Assembly (NCBI GenBank): GCA_019828545.1
Contig: JACVRA010000283.1
Coordinates: 172,755 to 236,754 of the forward strand
Length of the DNA: 64,000 nucleotides
Direction of reading: 5' to 3'
Origin: Paracamarosporium sp. OC-R06-R3
Taxonomy: Eukaryota > Ascomycota > Dothideomycetes > Pleosporales > Didymosphaeriaceae
Part shown: positions 46,701 through 57,096 of the stretch, piece by piece
Numbering within the stretch: position 1 is the first letter of the stretch
Layout: each line of letters opens with the position of its first letter
Made by a program: the position numbers and the translations under genes
The notes under the pieces: model-generated
What the model was told of the DNA's origin: nothing
Databases searched by the model: none
What the model saw: the letters and a program-made list of their open reading frames with translations, nothing else

Positions 46701-48328
46701 GAGCAGATTGTAGCTCCACTTCTGAAGGCTATCGGGCCTCTGACCAGGACTCTTGGCTTCTTACCTATGATCTCACCGACAAAAGAATTTGGAACACTTC
46801 TATCAATCCACAGGGCATCGAAAAGGGATACTTTATCGGTAATGTCTCGAGCTATGGCCTCCCGTTCTATGGTGAAAGTGGCATCTTCCCATTCTGCGCG
46901 AATGATTCCGGCACCGTGATCAATGACGCTATGTGGAATGACTTCAGTGGGGACCTACCGGGAAGATTCCCTTACCGCTTCTCCCAATGGCCCATCAACT
47001 TTACCGCAACTTGGTTGGAGGGCGCTGCCCAGTCAAATTTCTTTACGCGTGATAACTTCACTCACAGTATGACGGCGTACGACGAACAAGTATTCCCTGT
47101 AACCTTATGTACTAAAGTGGTCCCGGCTGCGAGAACTCTCAACCTTTCCATGTTTACTGAGATACCAAGATTTCAGTCGGTCAGTTGCCGCCCAGTGATC
47201 GAAATTGCCAGTGCAAAAACGACCGTTTTGCAAGATGGCAGTGTTAGCACCTTTGAGCTTTTGGAAGATCCGCAGCCTTTTAATGACCCATGGAAAGACG
47301 TTTTTGTCAGTTATACGCATAACAGCAGCGATGCGGGTTATACTCCGGGTGAAGATGAGCGGACAGATCGTAACATCTCATCAAGGTAAGTCAACATATC
47401 GCGCTTAGGAAGTTCATGGCTCACAGCCCATAGTTATGGTATTTACTTCCTCTCATCGCTCCTAAGAGCACCCAAAATTGGCTATGAAGTTTCAGACGAC
47501 GAGGACATTGTCTGGGGCTTCGAAACTTTGTATCCCGACGCGTCTTCCGGCAACGACTCTGCATATTTTATTCGCGACGGTCACTCTGGTATGGACTTGA
47601 TGTCATATTGCATGTACCATCTCGCCAACAAAAACACCACTGCACTATTGACAAACACGACACTGTTTTCTGAATTAGTGGACAAGACTCTCCGGACTTT
47701 CTTCGCACATTTCGTCGTTGGGGATGCAAACTCTACGACAAGACGGGCATACCAAAAAGTGGGAGACAGAATGCCCGATCTAGGCAAGAAGGTTGTATAC
47801 GACGTCAAAGCGGGCGTGCTTAGGCAAGAGGATCCGGAGATGTACCCGCCGTCGAACACAGGCACGAGCGTGGATGGGCAAATGAATCGAAGGGTTCAGT
47901 TGCTCAAGATGAATCATGTTGCAACATGGCTCTCATTCGGCATCCTGATCTCGCTCCTTTTCATCACGATCGCTATAGCATTTCTGCACCGGAGGTTCCT
48001 ATCACCATTACATCGCAACGTGGAGAGTATGGCTGATGTTATGCTTCTCGTTGCTGGAAGTGACCATTTGCTTACGCTAGTCAAAGAGCGTGGCGTGGAA
48101 GCACTGCGGCATGACGCGAACTTACTCGTGAGACTGGGTTGGTTCAGAGGCGAGACCGGAAGGCTGCGTTGGGGCATAGAAGTATTGGATAGTGGCGAAA
48201 CAAATGTGGGAAGTAGCAAGGGCTTGGAAGTGGTGTGGGAAGAAGGGAATGGATCGAGGACACAGAGCAAGTGGGAGAGGGTTAGTACGGGGCTGTCGAA
48301 CTTGAGCCTCGGGAGGAAGAAAATTTAG
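43704..48328 (+). CDS. DUF3433 multi-span membrane protein
   Basis: Three exons, 43704-46251, 46302-47385 and 47434-48328, give 1508 residues with closed phases. The protein has two DUF3433-type halves. The first starts WIPYTLRWPFLTFMAAISFGLCAITAAL and includes FFGWRFTPTIVAVIYARL; the second starts WKPTTLRIPSLISLAVYLILIAIGI and includes FSIVPTFMAVLLGMWWDGIQQ. Each half pairs membrane segments with a large N-glycosylation-rich outer loop. The end holds the characteristic last membrane segment (LSFGILISLLFITIAIAFL) and the cytosolic motif SMADVMLLVAGSDHLLTLV. The topology suggests a plasma-membrane or vacuolar protein. Nothing is known of its molecular function. The length is usual for the larger members of this fungal-specific family. 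Confidence 0.88.
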
Positions 48329-48808
48329 AATTAGAGAGAATAGCAGCAGTACTAGACTGAACTTCATCTTAGATTACATGTAGCCAATAGAAAAGGCTGA
48401 AAGAACCTTCTCACGCTCCATCAACATCAACGACGTCTTCTAGCCTTTCAGCTTTGTAACCTAACAATAAATGACAAAGATCTACGTTAGAAGACGCATG
48501 CGCCGCGAGATTTCATCTTGGGTGATAGGTTTTTTTCTGATGAATAAAGAAATAATCTGTATCTATCTTCAAGCTTTGTCCCTTTGTCCTGCTGAAAACA
48601 GATCGCACAATGTTTCGAATTCGCCCGTAGATTATGCGATTGTTCCATATATTAATGTGATTCCTGGTGTTTGTCTTAATTTTAACGCAATTCACTAACA
48701 GCAGCAGGTTTATGAGATATCCTGGGGTAACTCACCATCATTTGGAATCTGTATAATACAATCGCATTACGATTTTCGAGTTTGAGGCCGGCACTCACCA
48801 TTCAAGCT
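48329..48808. other. Spacer before the second BCS1-like gene
   Basis: A 480-bp AT-rich stretch without a supported gene. Confidence 0.4.
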
Positions 48809-50365
48809 ATGGATTATACGTTCACACCTACTCTACGACCGCATATAGGTATTCGTGGATCTGTTCCACAGTCAGCGCTGGATATCGCTGTCGCCGTGAT
48901 CGCGCCCGATGGTTTAGGTCGTCTAGGGCCTCTATATAAGTTACTATATGGCGCTTTCAAACGCCAAGCTAATTTTGACATTTCTCTCATTACCAAGAAG
49001 GCAGTTGTTGCTTTCGGTGCTGCAGTGGGTGTCCATTTCATATGGACACACGTTAAACCTTTTGTTCTCGAATATTTTACGTCCAGCATGACTCTTCCCG
49101 TTGAACACAAAATCGCGCGCGGCATTCAGAAATGGATTGAATCTCAAGGCGAAAATCGAGTCAAGCGCCACATAAAACATACAGTCAACAAGATCAAGTT
49201 CAATATCGCCACACAAAATGCGGACATGGTAGGTGAGAAGCGGACTACTATGTCTGATGGTATCTTCTTGTTTGAAAACCGTCCATTGCACTTCTCATTC
49301 CAAAACTCCACAAAATTACTGTCTGAGAGGGAGAGAGTGACTGAGAATAGCTACTCTCCCTACGGATGCAGATCGGCAATGCTTTCTGGTGAAACGGTCA
49401 CTATACGCTCTCTAGGAAACTCCGGTAGCTTCCTCGAGCGATTTGCTGACTATGTTACCGCCGAGGAAGCGAAAAATACGAAATTCATGCCAGTCCTCAC
49501 GGTTCCTACCGACCCTCATGATACGTGGCAGTCACGAATGAAGCCTGTTCGGCGTTTTAGTACAATTGACCTAGACGATCGCGTTAAGGATGACCTTCAA
49601 GCTGACATCGACCAATTTTTTTCACCCTGTCGTGCTCAGTGGTACAGCGCCAGAGGTATTCCCTATAAGCGGGGGATTCTCTTGAATGGTCCGCCTGGGA
49701 CTGGTAAATCTTCCATCTCGTTAGCGCTTGCCGGTCGCATAGCTAGTCCGTTGTACACTATCGCTCTCGGTCAAGTTCATGATGAAGCTCACCTTAAACG
49801 CCTCTTCGAAACTCCAGAACACGGAGCATTTGTCTTATTAGAGGACGTAGACTCGGCAGGGATTGTTCGTGAAAATATGTCTGGCGAATTCGATAGCGAA
49901 AATGGGTCTCGGCAGACGAATAGAACGAAGACTATTTCGCTGAGTGGTCTCCTCAATGCCATCGACGCGCTAGCGGACGGTGTCGTGCTACTCATGACAA
50001 CCAATAATCCTGAAAATCTTGACAAGGCGCTCACTCGACCCGGGCGCATTGACAAACAAATCAACGTCGGCTACGCTAGCAGAGCAATAGCAGAGAGTAT
50101 TTTCAAGCGCTTCTACAACGATGACGATATAGATCAGGTTGCCTCTACGAACGATACCATTCGCATGGCCAACCTAGCTGTTGTATTCGCTAGTAAGATT
50201 CCTGACCTCAAATTCACTCCCGCCGAGATCCAAGGTTTCCTGATCTCGCATAGTGATGATCCAGAGAAGGCGATCAGCAACGTCGATGAGTGGGTTTCAG
50301 AGCTCCTAACGGCCAGAGCGACTGGTGAGAGCATCGTTGGCCGGGCTGATACGGACGAAGTTTGA
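48809..50365 (+). CDS. BCS1-like AAA ATPase (copy 2)
   Basis: A single exon of 519 codons from the ATG at 48809; the open frame extends slightly upstream without an ATG. One membrane segment lies at about residues 64-80 (KAVVAFGAAVGVHFIWTHV). A BCS1_N-type region follows, then the AAA module: RGILLNGPPGTGKSS (Walker A, 294-301), AFVLLEDVDSAGI (Walker B), LLMTTNNPENLDKALTRPGRID, and KFTPAEIQGFLISH near the end. It shares the layout of the copy at 15.7-17.5 kb but differs greatly in the N-terminal half and lacks its Ser-rich inserts, so the two are old paralogues and not a recent duplication. The role beyond that of an AAA membrane ATPase is unknown. It borders a repeat-rich spacer. Confidence 0.87.
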   Translation: MDYTFTPTLRPHIGIRGSVPQSALDIAVAVIAPDGLGRLGPLYKLLYGAFKRQANFDISLITKKAVVAFGAAVGVHFIWTHVKPFVLEYFTSSMTLPVEHKIARGIQKWIESQGENRVKRHIKHTVNKIKFNIATQNADMVGEKRTTMSDGIFLFENRPLHFSFQNSTKLLSERERVTENSYSPYGCRSAMLSGETVTIRSLGNSGSFLERFADYVTAEEAKNTKFMPVLTVPTDPHDTWQSRMKPVRRFSTIDLDDRVKDDLQADIDQFFSPCRAQWYSARGIPYKRGILLNGPPGTGKSSISLALAGRIASPLYTIALGQVHDEAHLKRLFETPEHGAFVLLEDVDSAGIVRENMSGEFDSENGSRQTNRTKTISLSGLLNAIDALADGVVLLMTTNNPENLDKALTRPGRIDKQINVGYASRAIAESIFKRFYNDDDIDQVASTNDTIRMANLAVVFASKIPDLKFTPAEIQGFLISHSDDPEKAISNVDEWVSELLTARATGESIVGRADTDEV

Positions 50366-50840
50366 CGAACCACTATTTGAAATAAAACTCCCGCAGCTCT
50401 GACGATACAGAGTAAGGTTAGTCTAGATATATCTTTCTAATTAATTTTATCATTAATAATAGTGAAAATGGCAAGATAGTACCTTTATGCTTCAGTAAGT
50501 CCCAGCTTTTCTACAGTACAGCTAGCTGGTTTAAAGAGAACTACGATTATAACCAAAGTAAAAAGACTTATCTCAGTGTCGCCTTATTGAGTATTGAATA
50601 GCGAGAATGACGTGTGCTTAAATAGTTCTTTGATCGTTTATATGTTGTGTTCACATGGATACCTTAGCCGCAACAAGTGAGAGACGCAACGTGGCGGAAT
50701 AATCAGCGCGGCTAGCTTCACTTAGACACTCTGTTATGGACAGACAATAGGAGAGAGACGTCAACATGGATGATATGCGGCCTCTATCAGCATCTCTTAC
50801 CAAACCCTTTGTTTGCGATAGCTCTCTGAACGTGGCCGGG

Positions 50841-50898
50841 GTCTCGCGCTTAACGCGCGAGAAGTGGTTGATGTGAATGATAGTAACTTGCACTTGAT
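50841..50898 (-). pseudogene. Degenerate fragment of the 2OG/Fe(II) oxygenase gene
   Basis: This segment aligns with 63098-63160 of the oxygenase gene on the same strand. The first 15 bases (GTCTCGCGCTTAACG) are identical, and the rest matches closely until a small gap near the end. On the minus strand it reads TIIHINHFSRVKRET against TTIRINHFPPVKRET in the intact gene. The substitutions are mostly C-to-T and G-to-A relative to the intact gene, the pattern left by repeat-induced point mutation. Flanking sequence does not align, so only a scrap remains. Confidence 0.7.
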
Positions 50899-51475
50899 AG
50901 AAAGAGTTTCGACTCGGTATGGGCTTGTATACAGGCTAGTTGTACGGTAGGCTAGGGGTACTTCTCCACAAGCCATGTAGTTATGCTGCCCTTGTTGTTA
51001 GCTGTGTACCTGTTATTGGGACGGGAAGATCCTAGTGTACGTAACTTAACTTAATCTCGCGCTAATAGAGCGGGCGCTTTTCGAATCTAGAGTACCTCTT
51101 CTCTATCGCTGCTAGTGTTCTCGCGACATTTATCTACTTAGAATTAGTTCCAGTCTTCTATAGCGCGGTGCTTCGCTCGTATAGTAGGAGGCGACAGTCA
51201 CTATATAAAGAAGTAATAGACAGCAGGGTCTAAAAATTATAGGTTTCTTGAGGGAATATAAGAAAGACGGGATACAGCTGCGAAGAGAAAGAAAGTATAA
51301 GCGGGGTATGTATTGATGTAGAAAAAACCATCTGGGACAAGGAAAGAAGTGGTCACCCTTTAGTTAGCTTGAATGAACATCAAACCGTTAATGCAACAAC
51401 TATACTGCTTGTTCTAGAGTAACAGTAGGGTGTAACGGTCTGGTATACTGACAGGTCACATGACCGTGCTTGGGG

Positions 51476-51538
51476 GCGCGCCTACCTCACGTTCAGGCAC
51501 GCCTACCTCACGTTCAGGCACGCCTACCTGACGGCTGG
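51476..51538 (+). repeat. 21-bp tandem repeat, three units
   Basis: Three head-to-tail units of 21 bp start at 51476, 51497 and 51518. Each begins GC-GCCTACCT with minor changes, and the first two end TCACGTTCAG. The third diverges in its second half. A perfect 13-bp palindrome, CCACCTCAGGTGG, follows at 51545-51557. The array lies about 270 bp past the 3' end of the cluster regulator. It may be a simple minisatellite or a relic of a repeat-flanked insertion. Confidence 0.75.
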
Positions 51539-51805
51539 GCGCAACCACCTCAGGTGGAAGGTTGTTCCGGGCCAGGCAGCGCACAAAAGCGCAACAGCCC
51601 TATGTACCTAGAGTCTCCTCATCTTAGTGTAGCTGAAATAGAGCCAACCTACCTCATCTACTTCTTTCGATGTAGGAGACCGAGCTCGTCCTCACATAGG
51701 GTTTTACCCTCCTAAGGCATATCTTACTTAGTGCCAGACTATTTAACCTTAGTCGGGTGAACAATATCAAGTACTATTATAGACCACCTTGTTTCTTTTA
51801 TTTTC

Positions 51806-54449
51806 TTACGTAGAAACCATGATATCATCTAAAGTAGAAATGTCGAATATGCTTTCCGCCACATCTTGTGGAAAGTCAAAGCAGCCAAGCTCGCTGGTTG
51901 TTGTTCCACATATTCCCTTATGATCGATTTGCATGCCTAGCGGATCACCTTCCACGGAACTTCTCATGGATTGTGGTGGTGTCTGGTACTGACTCAGCGC
52001 CTGAGGATGCGCTGTTAAAAGTAGCTCAGTCATCTTTGCGAACAGATCCGGGTCGGATTCAGCTTTCACACGTAATTTTCCAAAGAAACCTGACGCTATA
52101 CCAAGATAGGACAGGCAGTCTTCTCCTTCATCACCCCTTTTCATCAAGATGTACAGAACCATAGCAGCCAAGGCCGGAAGCATAACGACGGGCCTAAAAC
52201 ATAGTCAATTGAAGCACTGATTGGTAGTAGTTTGGCCCGAGCCATAGAAATGGTTAAGAAACACTCACCAATCAGTTCCTGAATCTGTGCGACAGGAATG
52301 TGCTGCTCCAAGAACTCGTTTTGCGATTACTGCACATTGACTCTTGCTAGAGGTATAGGTTTTGGCTAATTCGGGAGGGCAGTTGTTTGTGGCAAGAACC
52401 CATCGATGGATAGCGAAAGACACCTCTGCATATCTGAGGGATATGTCTGACCTGATGATAGCATCTCCAGCATGCTCATGGCATTCTGGGCCGTCTAAAT
52501 CCCGATCCGGGCGGTATGCGGCAGGAATCGACAATCTCCACGACTCGAGCATGCCTGAAAGTTTGTCGATTACTGTAGACACTTCTGCCGCTGTCATTCG
52601 TAAGGACGTGTGGCTATATAGTGTTTTGACGATGACTGAACACAAGCGTGCATAACGATAGTTCACAATCTCCCAGCCGGAGTAGTCAGTGACTCCTTGA
52701 GCGAAGAGACCAGATCGCTTCTTAGATGGGGCATGATACACCAGAAGGTCATCGTCGACCACCTGATAGTCTTTAGCATGTACAATTGATGTATTATGAG
52801 TAGCCTTACCGAATGGCTCCCGAACCTTAGGGCGTGCGGCTTCTCGATCGAATAAAGAAGCCAGAAGATACGTTCAAGCTCTTCTGTACTTGCGATAGCA
52901 CTTGATACTGCACCAACTGGTGGAGTAGTAAGGCTAAGATCTGATATCATACTGATCGCATGTGACAATAGAGACTTTGTCAATGCTGCATCGTGACGGC
53001 GATGCACAAAGAGAATCTATAAAGAATTAGCAGGTTCCATGCGCTAACCCCAAAACACGTACCATGGACACGAGAGCCTGAATGAGCAAATCAGCATGTA
53101 GAGACTCTCAATGTAGGATTGATGTCATACCTGAAGCTTTAACAGCGACGGTTGTCCATTGGAAAGCTCGGTCCGGCGATCCAACGCGCATTGGAAGTAC
53201 TGTAGAGGACGCATATGAGACACTGTCAATATCTTCTCTGTGTTCATCCTATGTTTGCGCAGAGCATTTCGACAACCGATTGCAAGTACCGAGTTCAGCA
53301 AGATGAACGCGCTCGGATTCATCTGGCTCGACGATCGCATAGCTTCCATCAAAATCTCTACAACGCGTTGTCTGCTGACGAACATAGGATATCTGTAAGA
53401 ATTAGTACAAGTTCAATAAAATTTACATGACAAACTTACTCGTAGTATTCTTGGAAAAAGACTTTGAAGAGGTTTTAGTGATGCGCAAGTCTGCTTCATA
53501 TTCAAGGCGAACTTACAATCAATGAATTGCAATACCTCTGGTTGTGCATAAGATGGCAGCGCCGCATGCGCACGTTTTGTTTGGGGGTCATCCACTCTTT
53601 TGGAACCTCGTACCTTGTCCCAGATGCGTCGTTGAAGATCTTGATCGTGATCCGAAGCAGATAAAGCGCCCCCCGACCGACCGACGAAGCGAACGACAGC
53701 GAACGACGAGAAGTCCTCTCATAAAAATTAGCATGAAGACGAGGAAAGACAATATTTCACGTACTATATAGCTCCTCAGGCCAGACTCTGCCTTGTTGTG
53801 TATCGTCGCCTAGGTCTATGCTATGGTCTAATGGATGATCGTCATCATTTGCCATAGCACTACTCATCCAGGGAGACACGCCGTCGCTAACGTCCGGTGT
53901 CAGGACCTGTGGGCCGATACTGTCGGTGGTTGGAGCGGGGAAAGCGAGGCCGGGGCTACTGTTGTTATCTAAGTTATCAAGGGTACACGTGCTGGGGTAG
54001 AGCAACTTACACTGTTGAACTCAAGAGGTAAGAGCCCATATCCACCTCGTTGGTACTCTGATTAGGACTGATAGTGAAACTATCGAAATCATGTCGAAAG
54101 CCGCTGTTCATATCAGCCTGCTGTTCTTGGTTCCTTTCTGTTCCCATCTCAAGCGTATTCCGACGAGGCTTCTCATTCCGGTTGTTTGGATTATTGCTAT
54201 AACCACATTGTAAATTCAGTTTCTACGCCACTAACAGTCAGTTGCACTGCACAGCATGCATACTTGCTGCAGGAAGGCTTACAAGACACTGCGAGCACGT
54301 CGGTGCGCCGTCGCCTGTGTGACTATCAGCATCAACTATCTGTAATAAGGGTCAAGCTGTGCCGCCCTCTTACATCGTACTTTTCTCTGCCGACAATTTA
54401 CACATGCGCCTTTTCGACGTGTGATTTTACGGTACCCGCTCGTATCCAT
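51806..54449 (-). CDS. Zn(II)2Cys6 transcription factor, likely cluster regulator
   Basis: Eleven exons: 54449-54374, 54314-54283, 54222-54011, 53958-53765, 53717-53517, 53461-53440, 53392-53131, 53077-53063, 53016-52810, 52762-52269 and 52193-51806. They give 700 residues and every phase closes. The zinc cluster is split over three exons; joined, it has Cys16, 19, 26, 32, 35 and 42 with spacing x2-x6-x5-x2-x6 (ACVNCRQRKVRC, CSQCLKLNLQCGYS). The middle-homology region follows: LPSYAQPEVLQFIDFFFQEYYEYPMFV, LQALVSMILFVHRRHDAAL, RIFWLLYSIEKPHALRFG. One exon is only 15 bp and another 22 bp. This is a nuclear DNA-binding regulator; proteins of this class bind CGG/CCG triplets. It sits next to metabolic genes whose promoters share CGG(T/A)CCG sites, so I infer it controls them. 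Confidence 0.88.
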
Positions 54450-55071
54450 GGCCTCAAAGTCTATGGAAATGCGAGCAACAATTTTAACGATCCAGGTTCA
54501 AGGGCATACTATGTTCTCTTGGAGGGTGATCAGGTACTACAAGTGGCAAGAGCGAAGGCACCAGCCTCTGTACGCTCAGACATGGCCGGGCTAGGCCAAG
54601 CATAAGAAATGACATCAACGAGCCGCATGAGTAGACCCTGAGGCGTTTGCGTACGAAACGTACGTGACTGGGAAGACGGCATTTGTACAACTACTTTTCA
54701 GCCAATTAGAGCAGCCGCTTACTCTTTCTACGAGACACTATTCCACATGTGGAAGGCAGTTATCAATTCCCCAAAATTCCGGACATGCAGGCGGGTCTTC
54801 ATGGAGCCCTCGCATACTCTAACCCCCACAATCAGGATTCAACATACAGAGGCGTAAGCATATCGCTTCCCCAAGCAGTAGACCCACCATGGCGGAGAAT
54901 TTATTCATCAACGTGGCACCAGCTCGAGTCTGGATATGGGTAAGTTTCGCACACAAGAATTGACCCCTAGCTCGTCATGCACAGTGCATGGGTCGGTGGC
55001 AAGCGACTAAACACTTCTATTCGGGGACCGAGTACGAGTCAGCATTTCGTTCGATCCTGCCTTGACCACGG
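54450..55071. other. Promoter of the regulator / 3' flank of the aminotransferase
   Basis: A 620-bp stretch without a supported exon. It holds a CGG-N3-CCG element at 55022-55030 (CGGGGACCG), weaker than the sites in the other cluster promoters but compatible with autoregulation. Confidence 0.4.
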
Positions 55072-56521
55072 CTAGCTAATCTTGCTGACGGGAATGCTCC
55101 ACGGGTGTTCTTCCACGGCGTATTGCCTCGCTTCGATCCACTCTTTGAAAAGCACCGTTATTCTTCCTGCATTTTGATGGCGGGACAACCCGCACTGCAC
55201 TAGAGCGTCCCGATACTTGATCGTCCGGATAGGGCTGACGATGGCAGCTGTCCCTGTGCCAAAAACTTCAATCAAGTTACCCGTCTTGGCCGCTTGAACA
55301 ACCTCTGACATGCATAGATGACGCTCACTAATGACCCACCCCAAAGGCGCAAGCCTCTCCCTTGCCAGACTCAAGACGCAATCCCGAGTCACGCCAGGAA
55401 GGATCATGCCATCCAATGGCGGTGTTACCAACTCGAAGCACCCTTCCTGCTCCGTCCGCAGTACTATAAAGAGGTTCATGGTGCCGGCCTCTGTGACACG
55501 ATCGTCGTCACCAAACAGCCAAAGAAGCTGCTGGAACCCGCGTGCTTTCGCTGCTTTCTCCGGCGCAATACCTAGATAAGTCAAAACACACATTAGCAGA
55601 CGTCATAGGTCGCGAGACTCGGCTCTGCTTTGTACGACAGAAATGGTCTGGGCCGCCTCGAGTGAGGGAATAAGGCGGGACCAGACTGCGCAAATACGTA
55701 CAGGGCGCATAGTTCCCCCCAACCTTTTGGTTTCCTGCACCTCCAGGCCATGCTCTAGTCGCCACGGCGCTGCTCGTCGCCTCCAAGTTGATGGCCTTGA
55801 ATCCTGCGGGAAAATAAGGGCCGACAGGACATGCAATGCAGTACAAAAGTGCGGCTGTGGGGGCAGCAACACCTAGATTGGAATTGGTCGCGATTATTAC
55901 TGGCCGTAGGTAGAGCGAATAACCCGGTTTTCTGCGACGCGCCGACGTTAGGCTTTGTTGCCGATTTCGGACAGGGCACGGGTTTGTTCAGCTGCTTACG
56001 CGTAAATGAAACGTTCTTCCAGCTTCACGAAGCTAGCAATGAGTTGAAGCAATTCGTCGGCATCGAAGGTTGGCAACGCGATCCTAGCAGCTGATCGATT
56101 GAGACGGTCAAGGTTGAACTCAGGTCGGAACAACCTGACGTTTCCCCGGGCATCCTTGTACGCTTTCATGCCCTCGAAACACTCGAACCCATAGTGGAGA
56201 ACGGCAGCGGCGGGGTCGAGGGCTAGTTTCTCATATGGCGCGATCCGAGGCGACTGCCAGCCATAGTCCGCGCTCCAACGGACTTGGAGAATGTGGTCTG
56301 CCGAATCATGAGCGTCGTTCGACCCACTTATCGCATTGTTGACAACAGAAGCAATACTTACCCGTGGTATGACTGCCAAAGGTCAGGTCTTCGGCCAGGG
56401 GCAGCTTCGATGGATGTAACGTCTTCGTGATGCGGAGTTTCGATGCATCGAGTCTTGCGGGGACGGCGTGAGCGATTTCATGCTCGAACGAGCGTTGTGG
56501 TGAGACGAGTCCTGGCGCCAT
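55072..56521 (-). CDS. Branched-chain amino acid aminotransferase
   Basis: Four exons, 56521-56362, 56297-56000, 55931-55702 and 55571-55072, give 395 residues with all phases closed. Fold-type IV motifs are clear: [51 protein letters not shown], and [15 protein letters not shown] with the PLP-binding Lys at about residue 222. Later come [31 protein letters not shown] and [14 protein letters not shown]. The enzyme moves amino groups between leucine, isoleucine or valine (or analogues) and 2-oxoglutarate. The N-terminus is short and not strongly basic-amphipathic, so a cytosolic form is likely. It shares a 575-bp promoter with the transporter gene and lies by an isopropylmalate isomerase, which suggests a dedicated pathway copy. 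Confidence 0.93.
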
Positions 56522-56642
56522 GGCTTACTTGCCCCAGCCATGGTGTTTGGCATCTGGTCCATATAGTCACCGTGACTGCGCGATACACGGTTGGAGTCTT
56601 GCGGACAGAGAAGGAACCGAAGCCTGCGAGCAATCGTCGCTT

Positions 56643-56649
56643 CGGTCCG
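56643..56649 (+). promoter_or_regulatory. Candidate Zn2Cys6 binding site, CGGTCCG
   Basis: A CGG-N1-CCG element that continues CAAG, as does the right end of the nearby palindrome. It lies about 120 bp upstream of the aminotransferase start and 450 bp upstream of the transporter. Single seven-base matches occur by chance, so its weight comes from the adjoining palindrome. Confidence 0.45.
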
Positions 56650-56680
56650 CAAGTGGCGTCGCCGGGAGGAGCTCTAGCGT

Positions 56681-56697
56681 GCGGTCCGTCGGACCGC
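56681..56697. promoter_or_regulatory. 17-bp palindrome, candidate operator of the cluster regulator
   Basis: GCGGTCCGTCGGACCGC is a perfect inverted repeat around one central base and holds two CGG-N1-CCG units. Zn2Cys6 dimers typically bind paired CGG triplets. Parts of this same sequence recur in the isomerase promoter (10 bp, reverse strand) and the oxygenase promoter (11 bp). Confidence 0.6.
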
Positions 56698-57096
56698 AAG
56701 CTGCTAGTACAGTTATGGGTGAGGTGGATTGCGAAGGCCTCCACCACATAATTAAGAATCACTCCAAGAGGTATGAGGAGGCAGCCTTCTGTTTGATCTT
56801 CGGGGCTGAACGCGTCAACATACCATACAGAGGAACCCGCATGTTGATCCTGCTGACAATACAGAACCGCGCAGTTTTCCGACGGCCACCATTGGGATTT
56901 CGCGGGGGCGGCCCACAAAAGGAATCGGTTCCTTTGTCTATCACTCCATAGGACTAGCGTGGGGGCTAACAACCCCAGTTCAAAAGACGTTGCTCCTCAC
57001 CGCCCGAGTGGATGCACGCGTCGAGGTCACCTTTACAACCCTTTTTGTGTGCTTGCGATCTTCCTTGTGCGTCTGCATCTGCACGCTGCTGCATAC

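Larger units (their letters stand above)
50366..51805. other. AT-rich spacer with relic and repeats
   Basis: A 1.4-kb stretch bordering the right-hand metabolic cluster. It has low coding potential, AT-rich patches, a degenerate fragment of a 2OG oxygenase gene (50841-50898) and a short tandem array (51476-51538). This texture suggests old, mutated duplicate DNA. Confidence 0.55.
56522..57096. promoter_or_regulatory. Divergent promoter of aminotransferase and transporter genes
   Basis: This 575-bp spacer separates the two divergent starts, so both genes can be controlled from it. It contains three CGG(T/A)CCG elements, two of them arranged as a perfect palindrome at 56681-56697. No other coding frame with family features is present. 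Confidence 0.6.

Noticed and set aside
51476..51538. CRISPR-like array
   Set aside because: The units are directly adjacent without spacers, only three in number, and the genome is eukaryotic.
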